A stretch of DNA of 50,604 nt from Mesorhizobium sp. M2E.F.Ca.ET.219.01.1.1 (GCF_004016445.2 NZ_SADT02000010.1:19398-70001), one strand, 5' to 3'. Shown: positions 1 to 9,007, counted from the first letter of the stretch. Notes: generated by a model not told the origin, from the sequence alone. Numbers and translations are program-made.

Positions 1-51
1 CAAGCAGCTAGATACGACAGGTGACCTCAAATGAGGCGTCTTGCATGGCTT

Positions 52-1260
52 CTACACCTGCCTGAATGCCAGAACTGCGTTCGTACCGCCCATGGCGAAG
101 GCGTTGCTCATGGCGACGCGCACCTTGCGCTCGCGCGGCACATTGGGTGTGATGTCGAGGTCGCAAGCGGGATCTGGCTCGCGATAGTTGGCGGTCGGCG
201 GCACGACGTCCTCTTGGATTGCCATCACGCAGGCGATCATTTCAAGCGCGCTCGCTGCGCCGAGGCAATGCGCGTGCGTGGACTTGGTGGAAGAGATGGA
301 CATCGAATAAGCGTGGTTTCCAAACACACGCTTGATCGCCGCCGTTTCAGTCTGATCATTGCTTTTGGTACCGGTGCCGTGCGCGTTGAGGTAGTCGACG
401 TCCTCGGCATTCAGCCCGGCATCGGCAAGGCAGGCGCGCATCGCCGACGCTGGCCCCTCGACAGATGGCGCGGCAATGTGGAAGGCATCGGCGGAAAGGC
501 CGACGCCGGCGATCTCGGCAAGAATTGTGGCACCACGCCTCGTGGCATGCTCGTAGCTTTCCAGCACGGCCATGCCCGCACCCTCGCCCAGCACCAGGCC
601 CTTCCTATCGGCGGAGAAGGGCCGGCAGGTATCGGGTGAAAGCACGCGCATTGCTTCCCATGCTTTCAGCACGCCCCATGCGAAGGGTGCGTCGCTGCCT
701 CCGGAAACCATTACGTCGGCCCGGCCCAGCTTGATCTGGTCCACCGCCGAGGCGATCGCATGGTTGGCCGAGGCACATGCGGAGGTCACCCCGAAGACCG
801 GCCCGCGCAAGCCGAGGCTCAAGCTCACCTGGCCGGCGGCGGCGCTTGGCATCGTTTTGGGTACAGCGAGGATGCCAACTCGCCTCGCGCCGTCCAAAAG
901 GAGGGCCCGGTAAGTTTCCTCCATCACATCCCAGCCCAAGCCGCCGACGCCCACTGTCGCGCCGAAGCGATGGGCATTCCCCTCGTCGCAGGAAAGTCCG
1001 GCCTGCCGCATGGCTTCGCGCGCTGCAAGCACGGCGAGCAAGCTGAAGCGGGCCATGGAGACGAACTGCTTGCGATTGATGTCGTGCTGGGGCAGCGCCT
1101 TGATCTCAGCGCCGGTCATGCCCTCCAGGTCATGAAGCTCGGAATTGGCGATCGGGCCGATGGCGGAGCGGCCTTCGCGCATCTCTTTCCACATAGAGGC
1201 GGCGTCGGTGCCCAGTCCGCACAGGCCGCCCACTCCGGTGATAACGACGCGCCTGTCCAT
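52..1260 (-). CDS. nodE: NodE, beta-ketoacyl-ACP synthase, copy 1
   Basis: NodE is a KAS-II-type condensing enzyme. With NodF it builds the host-specific, usually polyunsaturated acyl chain of the Nod factor. The 402 aa length is normal. Active-site signatures are visible: the nucleophile Cys162 in TSACASANHA, His294 in NAHGTGT, and the Lys326/His331 region (STKSTHAHCLGAA). The start is the ATG directly abutting the nodF stop, so the two are translationally coupled. Expression is expected from the nod box near 1921-1966, through NodD plus flavonoid. The protein differs from the second copy at one residue (Ser319 here, Leu there), away from the catalytic residues. Beta-ketoacyl synthase function is certain; the NodE assignment rests on NodF linkage and nod-box context. 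Confidence 0.95.
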   Translation of the reverse strand: MDRRVVITGVGGLCGLGTDAASMWKEMREGRSAIGPIANSELHDLEGMTGAEIKALPQHDINRKQFVSMARFSLLAVLAAREAMRQAGLSCDEGNAHRFGATVGVGGLGWDVMEETYRALLLDGARRVGILAVPKTMPSAAAGQVSLSLGLRGPVFGVTSACASANHAIASAVDQIKLGRADVMVSGGSDAPFAWGVLKAWEAMRVLSPDTCRPFSADRKGLVLGEGAGMAVLESYEHATRRGATILAEIAGVGLSADAFHIAAPSVEGPASAMRACLADAGLNAEDVDYLNAHGTGTKSNDQTETAAIKRVFGNHAYSMSISSTKSTHAHCLGAASALEMIACVMAIQEDVVPPTANYREPDPACDLDITPNVPRERKVRVAMSNAFAMGGTNAVLAFRQV

Positions 1261-1542
1261 TCAAGCCTCCTTCGCAAGCAAGCCGCGGACGGCTTCCACG
1301 ACGTCGCCGACATTCTTGAGATTGGACCAGGCATCGGCCGTGTTCATGTCGATCTTGATGCCGTAGGCCTGCTCCACATCCCAGAGGACGTCCGCCAAAC
1401 CCAGCGAATCAAACCCGAGCGCGTCCAGTTCCGTGGCGATTGTTATCTCGCCGACGAATGACGTAGGCATTCCCTCACCGCTCTCCGACTCGGCGCGTTT
1501 CTTGATCAGGGCAATGACGTCCGTTGCGAATTGATCGGCCAT
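1261..1542 (-). CDS. nodF: NodF, specialised acyl carrier protein, copy 1
   Basis: NodF is a dedicated acyl carrier protein that holds the growing Nod-factor fatty acid while NodE elongates it; NodA then transfers the acyl group. The protein is 93 aa, typical of NodF and longer than housekeeping AcpP. The phosphopantetheine attachment motif is LGFDSLGLAD with Ser46 as the modified residue. An AGGAAACAG ribosome-binding site precedes the ATG, and the stop touches the nodE start. It differs from the 17053-17334 copy at residue 27 (Thr here, Ala there). It lies about 380 bp from the nod box, with a decayed nodA fragment in between. Confidence 0.95.
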   Translation of the reverse strand: MADQFATDVIALIKKRAESESGEGMPTSFVGEITIATELDALGFDSLGLADVLWDVEQAYGIKIDMNTADAWSNLKNVGDVVEAVRGLLAKEA

Positions 1543-1639
1543 TCTGTTTCCTGTCTTTCTTTCCCGCGTTTCGACCTGGACGCGGCTCAGTTCCTGAGGC
1601 GCGCCGCGTCGCGAAAGCCATCACGCTTGGGCAACTGAC

Positions 1640-1816
1640 AAAGCCCAATGCTCATAAAGCCGGATCAGGTCCGGCCGGTGTGTGGCGTAGGTGCAGTATG
1701 ACGATGTGAGCCGCTACACCGTGCGCGTCTCCCAGTCTGTCCATAGGCTCGGAAGAAGTCGGACCCGGTCAGTTGCAACTCCCTTTCCCAGCACTCCACT
1801 GCCCGGTAGAGCGCAT
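1640..1816 (-). pseudogene. nodA: nodA 5' remnant between nod box and nodF, copy 1
   Basis: Downstream of the nod box, the minus strand reads a start resembling NodA (MRSTGQW). After a frameshift it gives CWERELQLTGSDFFRVYGQT, matching the intact NodA N-terminus CWENELQLADHVELSDFF and KTYGRTG. A further piece, DAHGVAAHI, matches NodA residues near 60-70. The rest of the gene is missing. This leader is shared with the second nodFE copy, so the decay predates the duplication. It suggests the nodFE promoter was captured by recombination inside a nodA gene. Confidence 0.8.
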
Positions 1817-1919
1817 GAAAAATCTCCTTTCGGGCGGTTTCTTAAGACGCTCGCCACGCCATGAGGCAGTGGGGGCATCGGTGTGCGTCAGGTGCTTCTG
1901 CCCATGCAGGATTCCAGAA

Positions 1920-1967
1920 CATTGATGAAATCGTTTGTTTCGATGAAAGGCATCCACACTTTGGATA
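1920..1967 (-). promoter_or_regulatory. nod box of nodFE copy 1
   Basis: On the minus strand the site reads ATCCAAAGTGTGGATG, a six-base spacer, then ATCGAAACAAACGATTT and ATCAAT. This is the classic nod-box layout: an ATCCA/TGGAT palindrome followed by the ATCNAAACAATCGATTTTACCAAT block. It is bound by NodD and drives flavonoid-induced transcription leftward into nodFE. A nodD remnant starts directly on the other side. Confidence 0.92.
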
Positions 1968-1971
1968 GTTG

Positions 1972-2346
1972 ACCACGCGTTTCAAAGATCGTGAACTACA
2001 TCTCGTCGTTGTGCTCGACGCACTCCCGACAGAGCGCAACCTCATGGGCGCGGCATGCAGGATTAACCGAGCCCAGCCGGTCATGAGTGCGGCCGGCGCT
2101 CGGCTGCTCGATTATTTGCGCGATAAGCTCGCGACCATGTCCGCGGAGGTATTCAAACTTAACGCTGCGTCCGGGAGCTCTTGCCCTCCAGTTCGCGACG
2201 CTCTCCCGCCCATCCAGTGCTCGTTTATTTCGTCGGATAGTTTGACCCGGCTCTACCGAATCGCCGCTTCAGGATCATTCTTCCCGATTTCGTCACGCTC
2301 GTATTTTCTGCCGCGTCCTACACCGATTGGGCGCGAACAAAACTGA
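1972..2346 (+). pseudogene. nodD: nodD remnant 1 (N-terminal part only)
   Basis: The translation follows the intact NodD of this window: LVVVLDALPTERN against LVVLDALLTERN, and RINRAQPVMSAA against RINLSQPAMSAA. The reading frame shifts several times, the initiator ATG has become ACG, and similarity ends after about 110 residues with the frameshifted IILPDFVTLVF segment. The degraded IS110-type element begins shortly after. It lies divergent to the nod box, the normal nodD/nod-box arrangement. It cannot encode a functional regulator because the inducer-binding domain is absent. Confidence 0.88.
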
Positions 2347-2529
2347 GCGCCTTGGAACCCGAACCCGTGCGTCGTGACCGGGAGCATCCGGGGCGAACTC
2401 ATCCGCTCGGGGGCATCGCATCACCGGACGGCGACAGGCACGGTCGACCGGCATCTCGGCATCGGCTGGGAATTCGTCCATGGTCTGCATTGGCGACGAC
2501 GCTTCCTGAGGCCACGTAGCCCTTATGCC

Positions 2530-3751
2530 AAGCTGGGCGCCCGGTTTGCGGCATCCGTGCCTACCCTCTTCGGACCTCGTGGGTTCCAACCGGCGACGAG
2601 GCGTGCATAGGCGCCCTCGGCCTGCTCCACCCAGCGGCGCTCTTCTTCCCGGTGGCTCTTTATGTTGTAGGCGTGCGCTCCCTTTTGGCCGCGCACAGCC
2701 TTGCTCCCGGCCTTGAGTTCCACATCGCGCAAGCTTCTTGGCATGCAGGGAGGGTCGAGCCTACGCGTAACTCTCGCCCTTCTCAACAGATGACAGATCA
2801 CGACAGAGAGTTTGCGTGCGGTTGCCACGGCCGCGACATGCTGTCCGCGCCGGGCTCGCACGCCGCAGGGAGAAGGCTCGCAACGGTCCGGGAGCACGAG
2901 CGGCCGCCCAGGCCGCCTCGACGAGCATGCCGCGCGCATGACCACGGCCCTGCTTGGTGATCCGCCCATGGTAGGCCGGACCTGGCCGGACTGCTGGACG
3001 CTTGGGTTCAACCCGAGATAGGTCACGAGCTTCTGCGGATCGTCGAAGCGCGACACGTCGCCGATCGCCGCCCTTCATCGCCAGCGCGACGGTGATGTCG
3101 ACGCCGGGAATGGTCATCAGCCGCTTCACGCCTTCATCCTCGAGAGCCGAGCGGACAAGATCGCGTTCGATGACCTGGAGGTCTTCGCCCAATCGGTCGA
3201 ACTCGCGCAGATGCCCATCGATCGCGAGGCGCTCGTCCTGCGGTACGACCTGCTCGATTACCAGGTCCGACCCTTGGCGCCGCACAGGTCGGCATGCGGG
3301 CAGGACGGATCAGGTGGCTATGAAGGATCGACTGGATGACGCTCTTCAATCGAGATCTCTGTCGGACAATCTGATTGCGCCGTGTCACCTGTCGACGCAG
3401 AGCCTGCGTCGGCTCGTCCGCAATCCAGACTTCTGGCAAGAAGCCGCTGGCATAGAGCTGCGCAAGAACGTCGGCGTCGATCGTCGTTTTGATCTTGGCA
3501 TAGGCAACGATAAACACCTGTTTCGGCTTGGCGATCCCCACCTTCTTCACATGCGGCGCAATCACAGCTGCAGCGGACGTCGCGCTGCCGGTGGCCTCGA
3601 TCACCCCGACATCGTTCGGCGACAGCTTCGCGGCGAACGCCGCCAGCAGATCGCGCCGCATGTCGACGCGGCCGAGTCGCCTGAGCCTGCCCTCCTCCCA
3701 TGCCACTGCTTCGGCGAAGGCGCGGTGAATATCCAGTCCGATGATAAGCAT
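2530..3751 (-). mobile_element. Degraded IS110-family transposase
   Basis: The minus strand from 3751 begins MLIIGLDIHRAFAEA and has GVIEATG about 50 residues on, the start of the DEDD-type catalytic domain of IS110 transposases. An intact-looking stretch of about 155 residues follows (SRLKSVIQSILHSHL). The remainder is split over other frames: GEDLQVIERDLVRSALED, LMTIPGVDITVALAMK, and DDPQKLVTYLGLNPSVQQSG, which is the helix-hairpin-helix and C-terminal Transposase_20 region. At least two frameshifts separate the pieces, so the element is dead. IS110 members lack long terminal inverted repeats and I could not define its ends. It separates nodD remnant 1 from the intact nodD. Confidence 0.85.
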
Positions 3752-3943
3752 GCCCGTTCCTCCTTCTTGGCTCGGTCAAAGACGGGAGCTGGCGGGCAAC
3801 ACGACATCTACTGATCCGCGCTCGCAGCGCATCCGGGAAAGTCGCCAGGGGCGGCCATGTAACGAGCTCGGGCTCTCAGCCCACGGTCTATTGACGGCCT
3901 GCCTGCACCTTTGTGCTCCCGGTGCCCCACGTCCCGGATGGGC

Positions 3944-4204
3944 TCACCATAAGGGCGTTCCAAAACAAGAACAGCAGGACGAGAAGACACCACAGATCAC
4001 ATACCGGATAGCGGCAAGGCCAAGCGCTTCGTTCAGATAGGCTTGCGCCAATGGGCTTAGGCCGAGCCTACAACAGCTCTCAAAAACGCTGCCGGACTGC
4101 TGCATTGGCTCGCCGATACAATTGGCACAGGCCTCACGGCAGCTTAGGATCAAACCGCCCATCAGTCGCCTCGGACTGGAAAGGTGCACCCTATTAGATT
4201 CCAC
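3944..4204 (-). pseudogene. Possible methyltransferase N-terminal remnant behind an orphan nod box
   Basis: This 86-codon minus-strand frame contains CANCIGEP, then CRLGLSPLAQAYLNEALGL, then CGVFSSC. The order (paired cysteines, LG-SPLAxAYL, further cysteines) resembles the putative zinc-binding N-terminal domain of a class I methyltransferase family (Methyltransf_13 type). The catalytic domain is absent and the cysteine spacing is disturbed, so it would be a remnant. It lies about 190 bp downstream of the nod box at 4396-4443, where a nod gene would be expected. A NoeA-like nodulation methyltransferase is one possible origin, but I cannot confirm it. Confidence 0.35.
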
Positions 4205-4395
4205 GCCCAGCTAGGTCGGGGCCGCCGAAGACGCTGGTTGATAGCCCGGCGCCATCGGCCCGGCGTTTCAAACTGCCAATCTCTGACCTGCACAGTACGA
4301 ACGATTGCTCGCTTCGGCAGATCACGCGGCTCATATGTCGGACCTTAACGTCATCCATCATAAACTTTTTGCGACAAAAGATTGCAAGAATGCTA

Positions 4396-4443
4396 AATTG
4401 TTAAAGTCGTTTGTTTCGGTTAAAGGCATCCATCCCATGGATG
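4396..4443 (-). promoter_or_regulatory. nod box next to intact nodD (no intact target gene)
   Basis: On the minus strand it reads ATCCATGGGATGGATG, CCTTTA, ACCGAAACAAACGACTTT, then AACAAT. It keeps the palindromic half and the conserved AAACAA core, in 46 bases like the other three boxes. It lies immediately before the nodD start codon, so NodD binding here probably also autoregulates nodD. Leftward from the box only a short methyltransferase-like remnant and then the IS110 remnant are found. Confidence 0.88.
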
Positions 4444-4452
4444 GCTGATGAC

Positions 4453-5370
4453 ATGCGTTTCAAAGGACTTGATCTAAATCTCCTCGTTGTGCTCGACGCA
4501 CTCCTGACGGAGCGTAATCTCTCGGCGGCGGCACGCAGGATCAACCTGAGTCAGCCCGCCATGAGTGCGGCCGTCGCCCGACTGCGCGATTATTTCCGCG
4601 ATGAACTGTTTACGATAAGAGGTCGCGAACGATTTCTAACCCCGCGTGCGGCAGCATTTGCCCCCGCAGTTCGCGACGCTCTCCAGCACATCCAGTGCTC
4701 GATTATTTCTTCGGATCCGTTTGACCCAGCTCGAGCCGATCGCCTCTTCAGGATCATTCTTTCCGATTTCGTCACGCTCGTGTTTTTCGAAAAGCTTGTG
4801 GAGCGTATTTCACGGGAAGCCCCCGCCGTCAGCTTCGAACTGCTGCCTGTCGACGATAGCCCCGATGAGCTTCTCCGGCGCGGTGACGTCGATTTTCTAA
4901 TTCTACCGGATATGTTCACGTCGAGTGTGCATTCAAGCATTGCGCTGTTTGACGAGAAGCTCGTGTGCGTAGGCTGTCCCACAAACAAGCAGCTGCCACA
5001 GCAGCTTACATTCGAGAGATACATGTCGATGAGGCACGTCGCGGTCAGGTTCGGGCGTACGATGAAGCCGTCTATCGAGGAATGGTTTTTGCTTGAGCAT
5101 GGCCTTAAGAGACGTGTCGAGGTCGCCGTGCAGGGCTTCAGCATGATTCCACCTATGGTGTCCGGCACAGCTCGTATAGCGACCATGCCCTTACGGCTGG
5201 TCAGGCATTTCGAAAAAACGTTCCCCCTGCGGGTTATCGAACTTCCGCTGCCATTTCCCACATTCACCGAGACCCTCCAATGGCCGGCCCTCCACAATAG
5301 CGATCCGGCAAGCATCTGGATGCGGGAGATAATGATACAGGAGGCATCTCGGATGGCTGCCCCGCTGTGA
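4453..5370 (+). CDS. nodD: NodD, LysR-family flavonoid-responsive activator
   Basis: NodD binds nod boxes and activates nod operons when plant flavonoids are present. The 305 aa length is standard. The N-terminal LysR helix-turn-helix is clear (residues about 5-60: LNLLVVLDALLTERNLSAAA, then LSQPAMSAAVARLRDYF). It is followed by the NodD-typical stretches IILSDFVTLVFFEK, SFELLPVDD and DFLILPD. I chose the ATG of MRFKGLDLN because NodD proteins begin there; an upstream in-frame ATG (4441) and TTG (4411) overlap the nod box and are less likely. It is the only intact nodD here, so it would have to serve all four nod boxes unless others lie outside the window. Confidence 0.97.
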   Translation: MRFKGLDLNLLVVLDALLTERNLSAAARRINLSQPAMSAAVARLRDYFRDELFTIRGRERFLTPRAAAFAPAVRDALQHIQCSIISSDPFDPARADRLFRIILSDFVTLVFFEKLVERISREAPAVSFELLPVDDSPDELLRRGDVDFLILPDMFTSSVHSSIALFDEKLVCVGCPTNKQLPQQLTFERYMSMRHVAVRFGRTMKPSIEEWFLLEHGLKRRVEVAVQGFSMIPPMVSGTARIATMPLRLVRHFEKTFPLRVIELPLPFPTFTETLQWPALHNSDPASIWMREIMIQEASRMAAPL

Positions 5371-5418
5371 ACCCTCGGAAAATTCAGGCGCACCTATAGT
5401 CACTACACCTGTCACCAT

Positions 5419-6222
5419 CTACTTTGACGACAATAGCCCTCGCCGGATAAAGTCGATGCTGGCGGCAAGTGCGCCTGCGAGATCGTCCAGAGAATGGACT
5501 TCCTCGATCAGCTCGAACGAGAAAGGTCCCGCGTAGCCGCCATCCAGCAGCGCCTGAATCTGGCTGCCATTGTCGGAACCTGCAAGAAAGCGATCGGGGT
5601 AAATCCAGAAGGTCGGGTCGTTTACGCTTGAAATGTGCACCAGGCCGGTAAGCTCGCAGAACAGGCATGTCTCCCCGGCCAGGGTGTGGTGGAACGTGTC
5701 GTGCACGAGGCGAAAGACGGACTGGCCATCAACCGCGGCAACGGCCTCGGCCGCTTCCTTCTTTGATCGAAGCGAGCAGGTTCGGAAACCCAGCGGCTCG
5801 ATGAGACCGATCAGACCCCGCGACTGGAGGATTGGCTTGATCTCGTTTAGAGCGAAACGAAGATTGTCCTGGCGCTCGCTATTGGTGGGCCACGAGCTGC
5901 GGTTGGCCGGCACCAACACGAGCGTCTCTGCCCCGCACGCCGTCGCATAATCGGCGAGGTTGCTTGCCTCGGCCTGACGCGTTGGAGTCCAGTCGTTGAA
6001 CCGCTGCAAGGCGTTGACAGAGATGATCGTGACGCCCGCTTCGGTAGCGGCAAACCGAACGTCCGCAGCCGGAATGCCGCGTGCGACAGGATTGCTGAAA
6101 TGAGGGTAACGGATTTGGACGTCGGTCAGGCCTTGGTCACGGGCAAGCGCGAAAAGCGCACTGACGTCAAGGCGGGGCGCCGCCATGTGATCGAGTGCAA
6201 AGCGGGGCGATACCTGGCGCAT
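5419..6222 (-). CDS. Sugar-phosphate isomerase/epimerase-like TIM-barrel protein (IolI-like)
   Basis: The protein is 267 aa from the ATG at 6222, which has a GGAAGGA ribosome-binding site; a longer in-frame start exists upstream. It has the AP-endonuclease-2-like TIM-barrel pattern of 2-keto-myo-inositol isomerases and related enzymes: GLTDVQIRYPHF, a GAETLVLVPAN strand, LIGLIEPLGF, FRLVHDTFHH and VHISSVND. The conserved Glu, Asp/His and His metal ligands lie in the last three. The substrate is not determined by sequence; inositol or rhizopine-related sugars are plausible. A LacI-family regulator sits about 165 bp upstream on the same strand, suggesting a small catabolic unit inserted between nodD and dctA. 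No other inositol catabolism genes are in the window. Confidence 0.75.
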   Translation of the reverse strand: MRQVSPRFALDHMAAPRLDVSALFALARDQGLTDVQIRYPHFSNPVARGIPAADVRFAATEAGVTIISVNALQRFNDWTPTRQAEASNLADYATACGAETLVLVPANRSSWPTNSERQDNLRFALNEIKPILQSRGLIGLIEPLGFRTCSLRSKKEAAEAVAAVDGQSVFRLVHDTFHHTLAGETCLFCELTGLVHISSVNDPTFWIYPDRFLAGSDNGSQIQALLDGGYAGPFSFELIEEVHSLDDLAGALAASIDFIRRGLLSSK

Positions 6223-6386
6223 TGCTTGACTTTCCTTCCATGAAGCGCGGCTGCCATTTCGGCATCCGGCTTCTTTCAAGACGGAACCACGCCGGTTCAC
6301 AGATCGGACAGAGACGGCCGAGTCAATCGAGCTTTCCTTTCATCGGTGAAAGGAAAATGGGCGCTCATGATAGAAATCCATCAAGG

Positions 6387-7448
6387 TCAAATATTTTCCG
6401 GAAGATAAATGTCGAACGGCAGAAATGTCTGCCCCGGGCTCTCCGCGACGCCGGCTTTGATGGCCCGCTCCATTGCCATTATCAGCTCCTGGCAAAGTCG
6501 GCGCATTGGCGTGCCGACCGCCATCGTCAAGATGTCATCCGCAAGCGCCCCACGTGACTGCGGCGTCATTTCACTCACGATCGCGACGAGATCCTGACCG
6601 CTCCCCTCTTCTCGGAGCGCGGAAATTGCTCCCTCTATACCCCCGCCGGCCATATAGAAGCCGACGAGCTCTGGTTCCCGCTGCATAAGATCCAGCAATT
6701 TTTCGTAAGTGAGCTGCCGTTCATCAAGGTTCACGAGCGGATCAAGCACCTCGAATTTGGGCGCGTTCTCACGAAAATAGGCACGAAAGGCCGTTTCCCG
6801 CGTCGCATGCGCCTGGAAGCGATGGCTTCCGACAAACACCGCCACCTTGCCGGGCCGTTTTGCGGCCTTGGAAAACACCCAAGCGGCAGTCCGTCCGACC
6901 TTGCTGTTGTTGAGGCCGATGTAGCCCTCGCGCACGCCATCGGCGAAGTCGGATAACAGCGAAAATACCGGGATACCTTTCGCCTTGAGCTCCTCGACTG
7001 ATGCTGTGATTTTCGGGTGATCGGCCGCCACCATGGCGATCGCCTGGCAGCGGCTTCCAAGGTCCTTAAGAAGCGGGAGCAGGTCACGCGGCAAATGTGA
7101 CTGCGCGAACTCGATGATCGGAAGGCCGTGGAAGGATTTAGCCATACTGACCGACTCTTCAATATTGCGAGCGAAATCTTGGTAAAAATCGTGGGCAGGT
7201 TTTCTCAAGATGAAGCCCAGCTTGTAGTGCGGCAGGTGCTGCTGCAAGCGCTGTTTGATGAGACCGGCAGCATGATAGCCGATCGCGTGCGCGGCCGCAT
7301 GGACCCGCTGGGCGGTCTCCTCTCGCACCGGAAGGCGGACGTTCAGAACCCGATCGACTGTTGCTACGCTGACTCCGGCTTCGCGGGCGAGATCGGCAAT
7401 TGTGACGCGCTTTCCCCTAGCGATTCTGATCGGCCGGTCCTCCGTCAT
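6387..7448 (-). CDS. LacI-family transcriptional regulator
   Basis: The protein is 353 aa from the ATG at 7448 (MTEDRPIRI); the frame stays open further upstream and the start is uncertain because no strong ribosome-binding site is visible. The N-terminus carries a LacI helix-turn-helix and hinge (VTIADLAREAGVSVATVDRV, then ETAQRVHAAAHAIGY). A periplasmic-binding-protein-like sensor domain follows (YKLGFILRKPAHDFYQDFA, FYMAGGGIEGAISAL). The divergent linker and sensor resemble regulators of sugar or inositol uptake rather than LacI itself. It probably controls the adjacent isomerase-like gene. I did not identify an operator palindrome. Confidence 0.85.
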   Translation of the reverse strand: MTEDRPIRIARGKRVTIADLAREAGVSVATVDRVLNVRLPVREETAQRVHAAAHAIGYHAAGLIKQRLQQHLPHYKLGFILRKPAHDFYQDFARNIEESVSMAKSFHGLPIIEFAQSHLPRDLLPLLKDLGSRCQAIAMVAADHPKITASVEELKAKGIPVFSLLSDFADGVREGYIGLNNSKVGRTAAWVFSKAAKRPGKVAVFVGSHRFQAHATRETAFRAYFRENAPKFEVLDPLVNLDERQLTYEKLLDLMQREPELVGFYMAGGGIEGAISALREEGSGQDLVAIVSEMTPQSRGALADDILTMAVGTPMRRLCQELIMAMERAIKAGVAESPGQTFLPFDIYLPENI

Positions 7449-7720
7449 CCGGTGCGATCCCGCGACGGCTTGGGGCGGCAAGCTGAAATAGTTACCACAC
7501 CCCACGGTTGATAACGCATTCGACGAACAGCGCTCCATGCGGACCCAGATGAGTTTCCGTGAACCGTTCGTTTGCTTAGGGGCTTCATGGTGTTGTATTA
7601 CTCTCCGCGTTAGTACACTATTTCCAGCGCTCTTTGGAGGCCGGCAATTCGACTGCTGTGAAGGCCGTGACTTACACGTCGCGCTATTGCTTGCTTGCGG
7701 GGAGCCCGTTTGATGTAACC

Positions 7721-9007
7721 CTAACCGCGGAAAGCGGCTTCCATCCGGGACTGGTCCAATTCGCCTTCCCAGCGAGCGACAACGAGCGATGCCACCGCAT
7801 TACCGACTAAATTCGTCAGCGCGCGGCATTCCGACATGAAGCGGTCCACGCCAAGAATTAGAGCCATTCCGGCAACGGGAACACTCGGCACGACAGACAG
7901 AGTAGCGGCCAATGTGATGAAGCCGGCGCCGGTGACGCCTGCCGCACCCTTCGAGGAAAGCATCGCAATTAGCAGCAGGAGGATCTGATCGGCAATTGAC
8001 AAATCTGTGTTCGTCGCCTGCGCGATGAAGAGGGCGGCGATCGTCATGTAGATATTGGTGCCGTCCAGATTGAATGAGTATCCAGTAGGGATGACGAGAC
8101 TTACGACCGAACGCGCGGCGCCGGCCTTCTCCATCTTCTCCATGAGCGAGGGCAGCGCGGCCTCCGAGGAGGACGTTGCCAGGACAAGCAGCAGCTCGTC
8201 CTTGATGTAGCGGACAAGAGAAAAGATCGAGAAGCCGTTGCAGCGGCAGACCACGCCGAGAACCCCGAACACGAAGAGGAAGGCGGTCAGATAGAACGTC
8301 GCGACCAGTATCGCGAGGTTGGCCACCGAACCGATTCCGTATTTGCCGATCGTAAAGGCCATAGCGCCGAAGGCGCCGATGGGTGCAGCCTTCATCAGAA
8401 TGCCGACGAGCTTAAAAATGGGGGCGGTGAGCGCCTGGAGAAAGGTAACGACCGGCCTGCTCGTCTCTCCGGTCATCGCCAGAGCAATGCCGAACAAGAC
8501 CGAGAAGAACAAGACTTGCAGGATGTCGCCTTCCGCGAAGGCACTGGCAATCGTTGACGGGATGATGTTCATCAGGAAGCTGGTCACGGACTGCTCGTGA
8601 GCCGTGGCCACATAGCCCTTAACGGCTTCGACATCGAGCGAGGCCGGATCGATGTTGAGGCCGGCGCCAGGCTGAACGATATTCGCGACAATCAGCCCGA
8701 CAACGAGTGCAAGCGTCGAGAAGGTAAGGAAATAAACCATCGCCTTGGCGGCAACTCGGCCGACCTTCTGCAGATCGCTCATGCCGGCAATGCCGGTCGC
8801 AATTGTCAGGAAGATGACAGGTGCGATAATCATCTTGATGACTTTGATGAAGGCATCGCCGAGCGGCTTCAGGCTTTGGCCGGTTTCCGGATAGAGGTAG
8901 CCAATTGCGGCTCCAAGGACCATGGCGGCAAGTACCTGCACGTAGGTCCGGGCAAAATGGCGCTTGCGGGGCGCTGCGATCGCGCGGGGGACTCTTGGAA
9001 CCAACAT
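7721..9007 (-). CDS. dctA: DctA, C4-dicarboxylate/H+ symporter
   Basis: DctA imports succinate, fumarate and malate, the carbon supplied by the plant to nitrogen-fixing bacteroids. The 428 aa length fits the DAACS family. Family signatures are present: LVLATSSSEAALPSLMEKM (serine-rich re-entrant loop), GYSFNLDGTNIYMTIAALF, SKGAAGVTGAGFITLAAT and GVDRFMSECRALTNLVGN. Many hydrophobic segments indicate an inner-membrane protein. The ATG at 9007 follows GGGAGAG. A perfect -24/-12 sigma-54 promoter lies about 85 bp upstream, fitting DctD or NifA control. The dctBD regulators are not in this window, so this is probably a symbiotic second copy. Confidence 0.95.
   Translation of the reverse strand: MLVPRVPRAIAAPRKRHFARTYVQVLAAMVLGAAIGYLYPETGQSLKPLGDAFIKVIKMIIAPVIFLTIATGIAGMSDLQKVGRVAAKAMVYFLTFSTLALVVGLIVANIVQPGAGLNIDPASLDVEAVKGYVATAHEQSVTSFLMNIIPSTIASAFAEGDILQVLFFSVLFGIALAMTGETSRPVVTFLQALTAPIFKLVGILMKAAPIGAFGAMAFTIGKYGIGSVANLAILVATFYLTAFLFVFGVLGVVCRCNGFSIFSLVRYIKDELLLVLATSSSEAALPSLMEKMEKAGAARSVVSLVIPTGYSFNLDGTNIYMTIAALFIAQATNTDLSIADQILLLLIAMLSSKGAAGVTGAGFITLAATLSVVPSVPVAGMALILGVDRFMSECRALTNLVGNAVASLVVARWEGELDQSRMEAAFRG

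Larger units (their letters stand above)
1..1842. repeat. Direct repeat, copy 1 (nodFE unit)
   Basis: This segment recurs at 15793-17634 in the same orientation, offset by 15,792 bp. By eye I find only three substitutions: 305 against 16097, 1464 against 17256, and 1747 against 17539. The first two change one residue each in NodE and NodF. The match is continuous from the first base of the window, so the left boundary may lie outside it. It breaks at about 1842, where copy 1 has roughly 55 extra bases, and similarity then resumes through the nod box and the nodD remnant to about 2095. Near-identity points to recent duplication or ongoing gene conversion. Confidence 0.97.

Noticed and set aside
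760..1461. Long plus-strand frame (233 codons) antisense to nodE/nodF, repeated at 16552-17253
   Set aside because: It overlaps well-supported nodE and nodF on the other strand, has no family resemblance, and is duplicated only because the repeat is.
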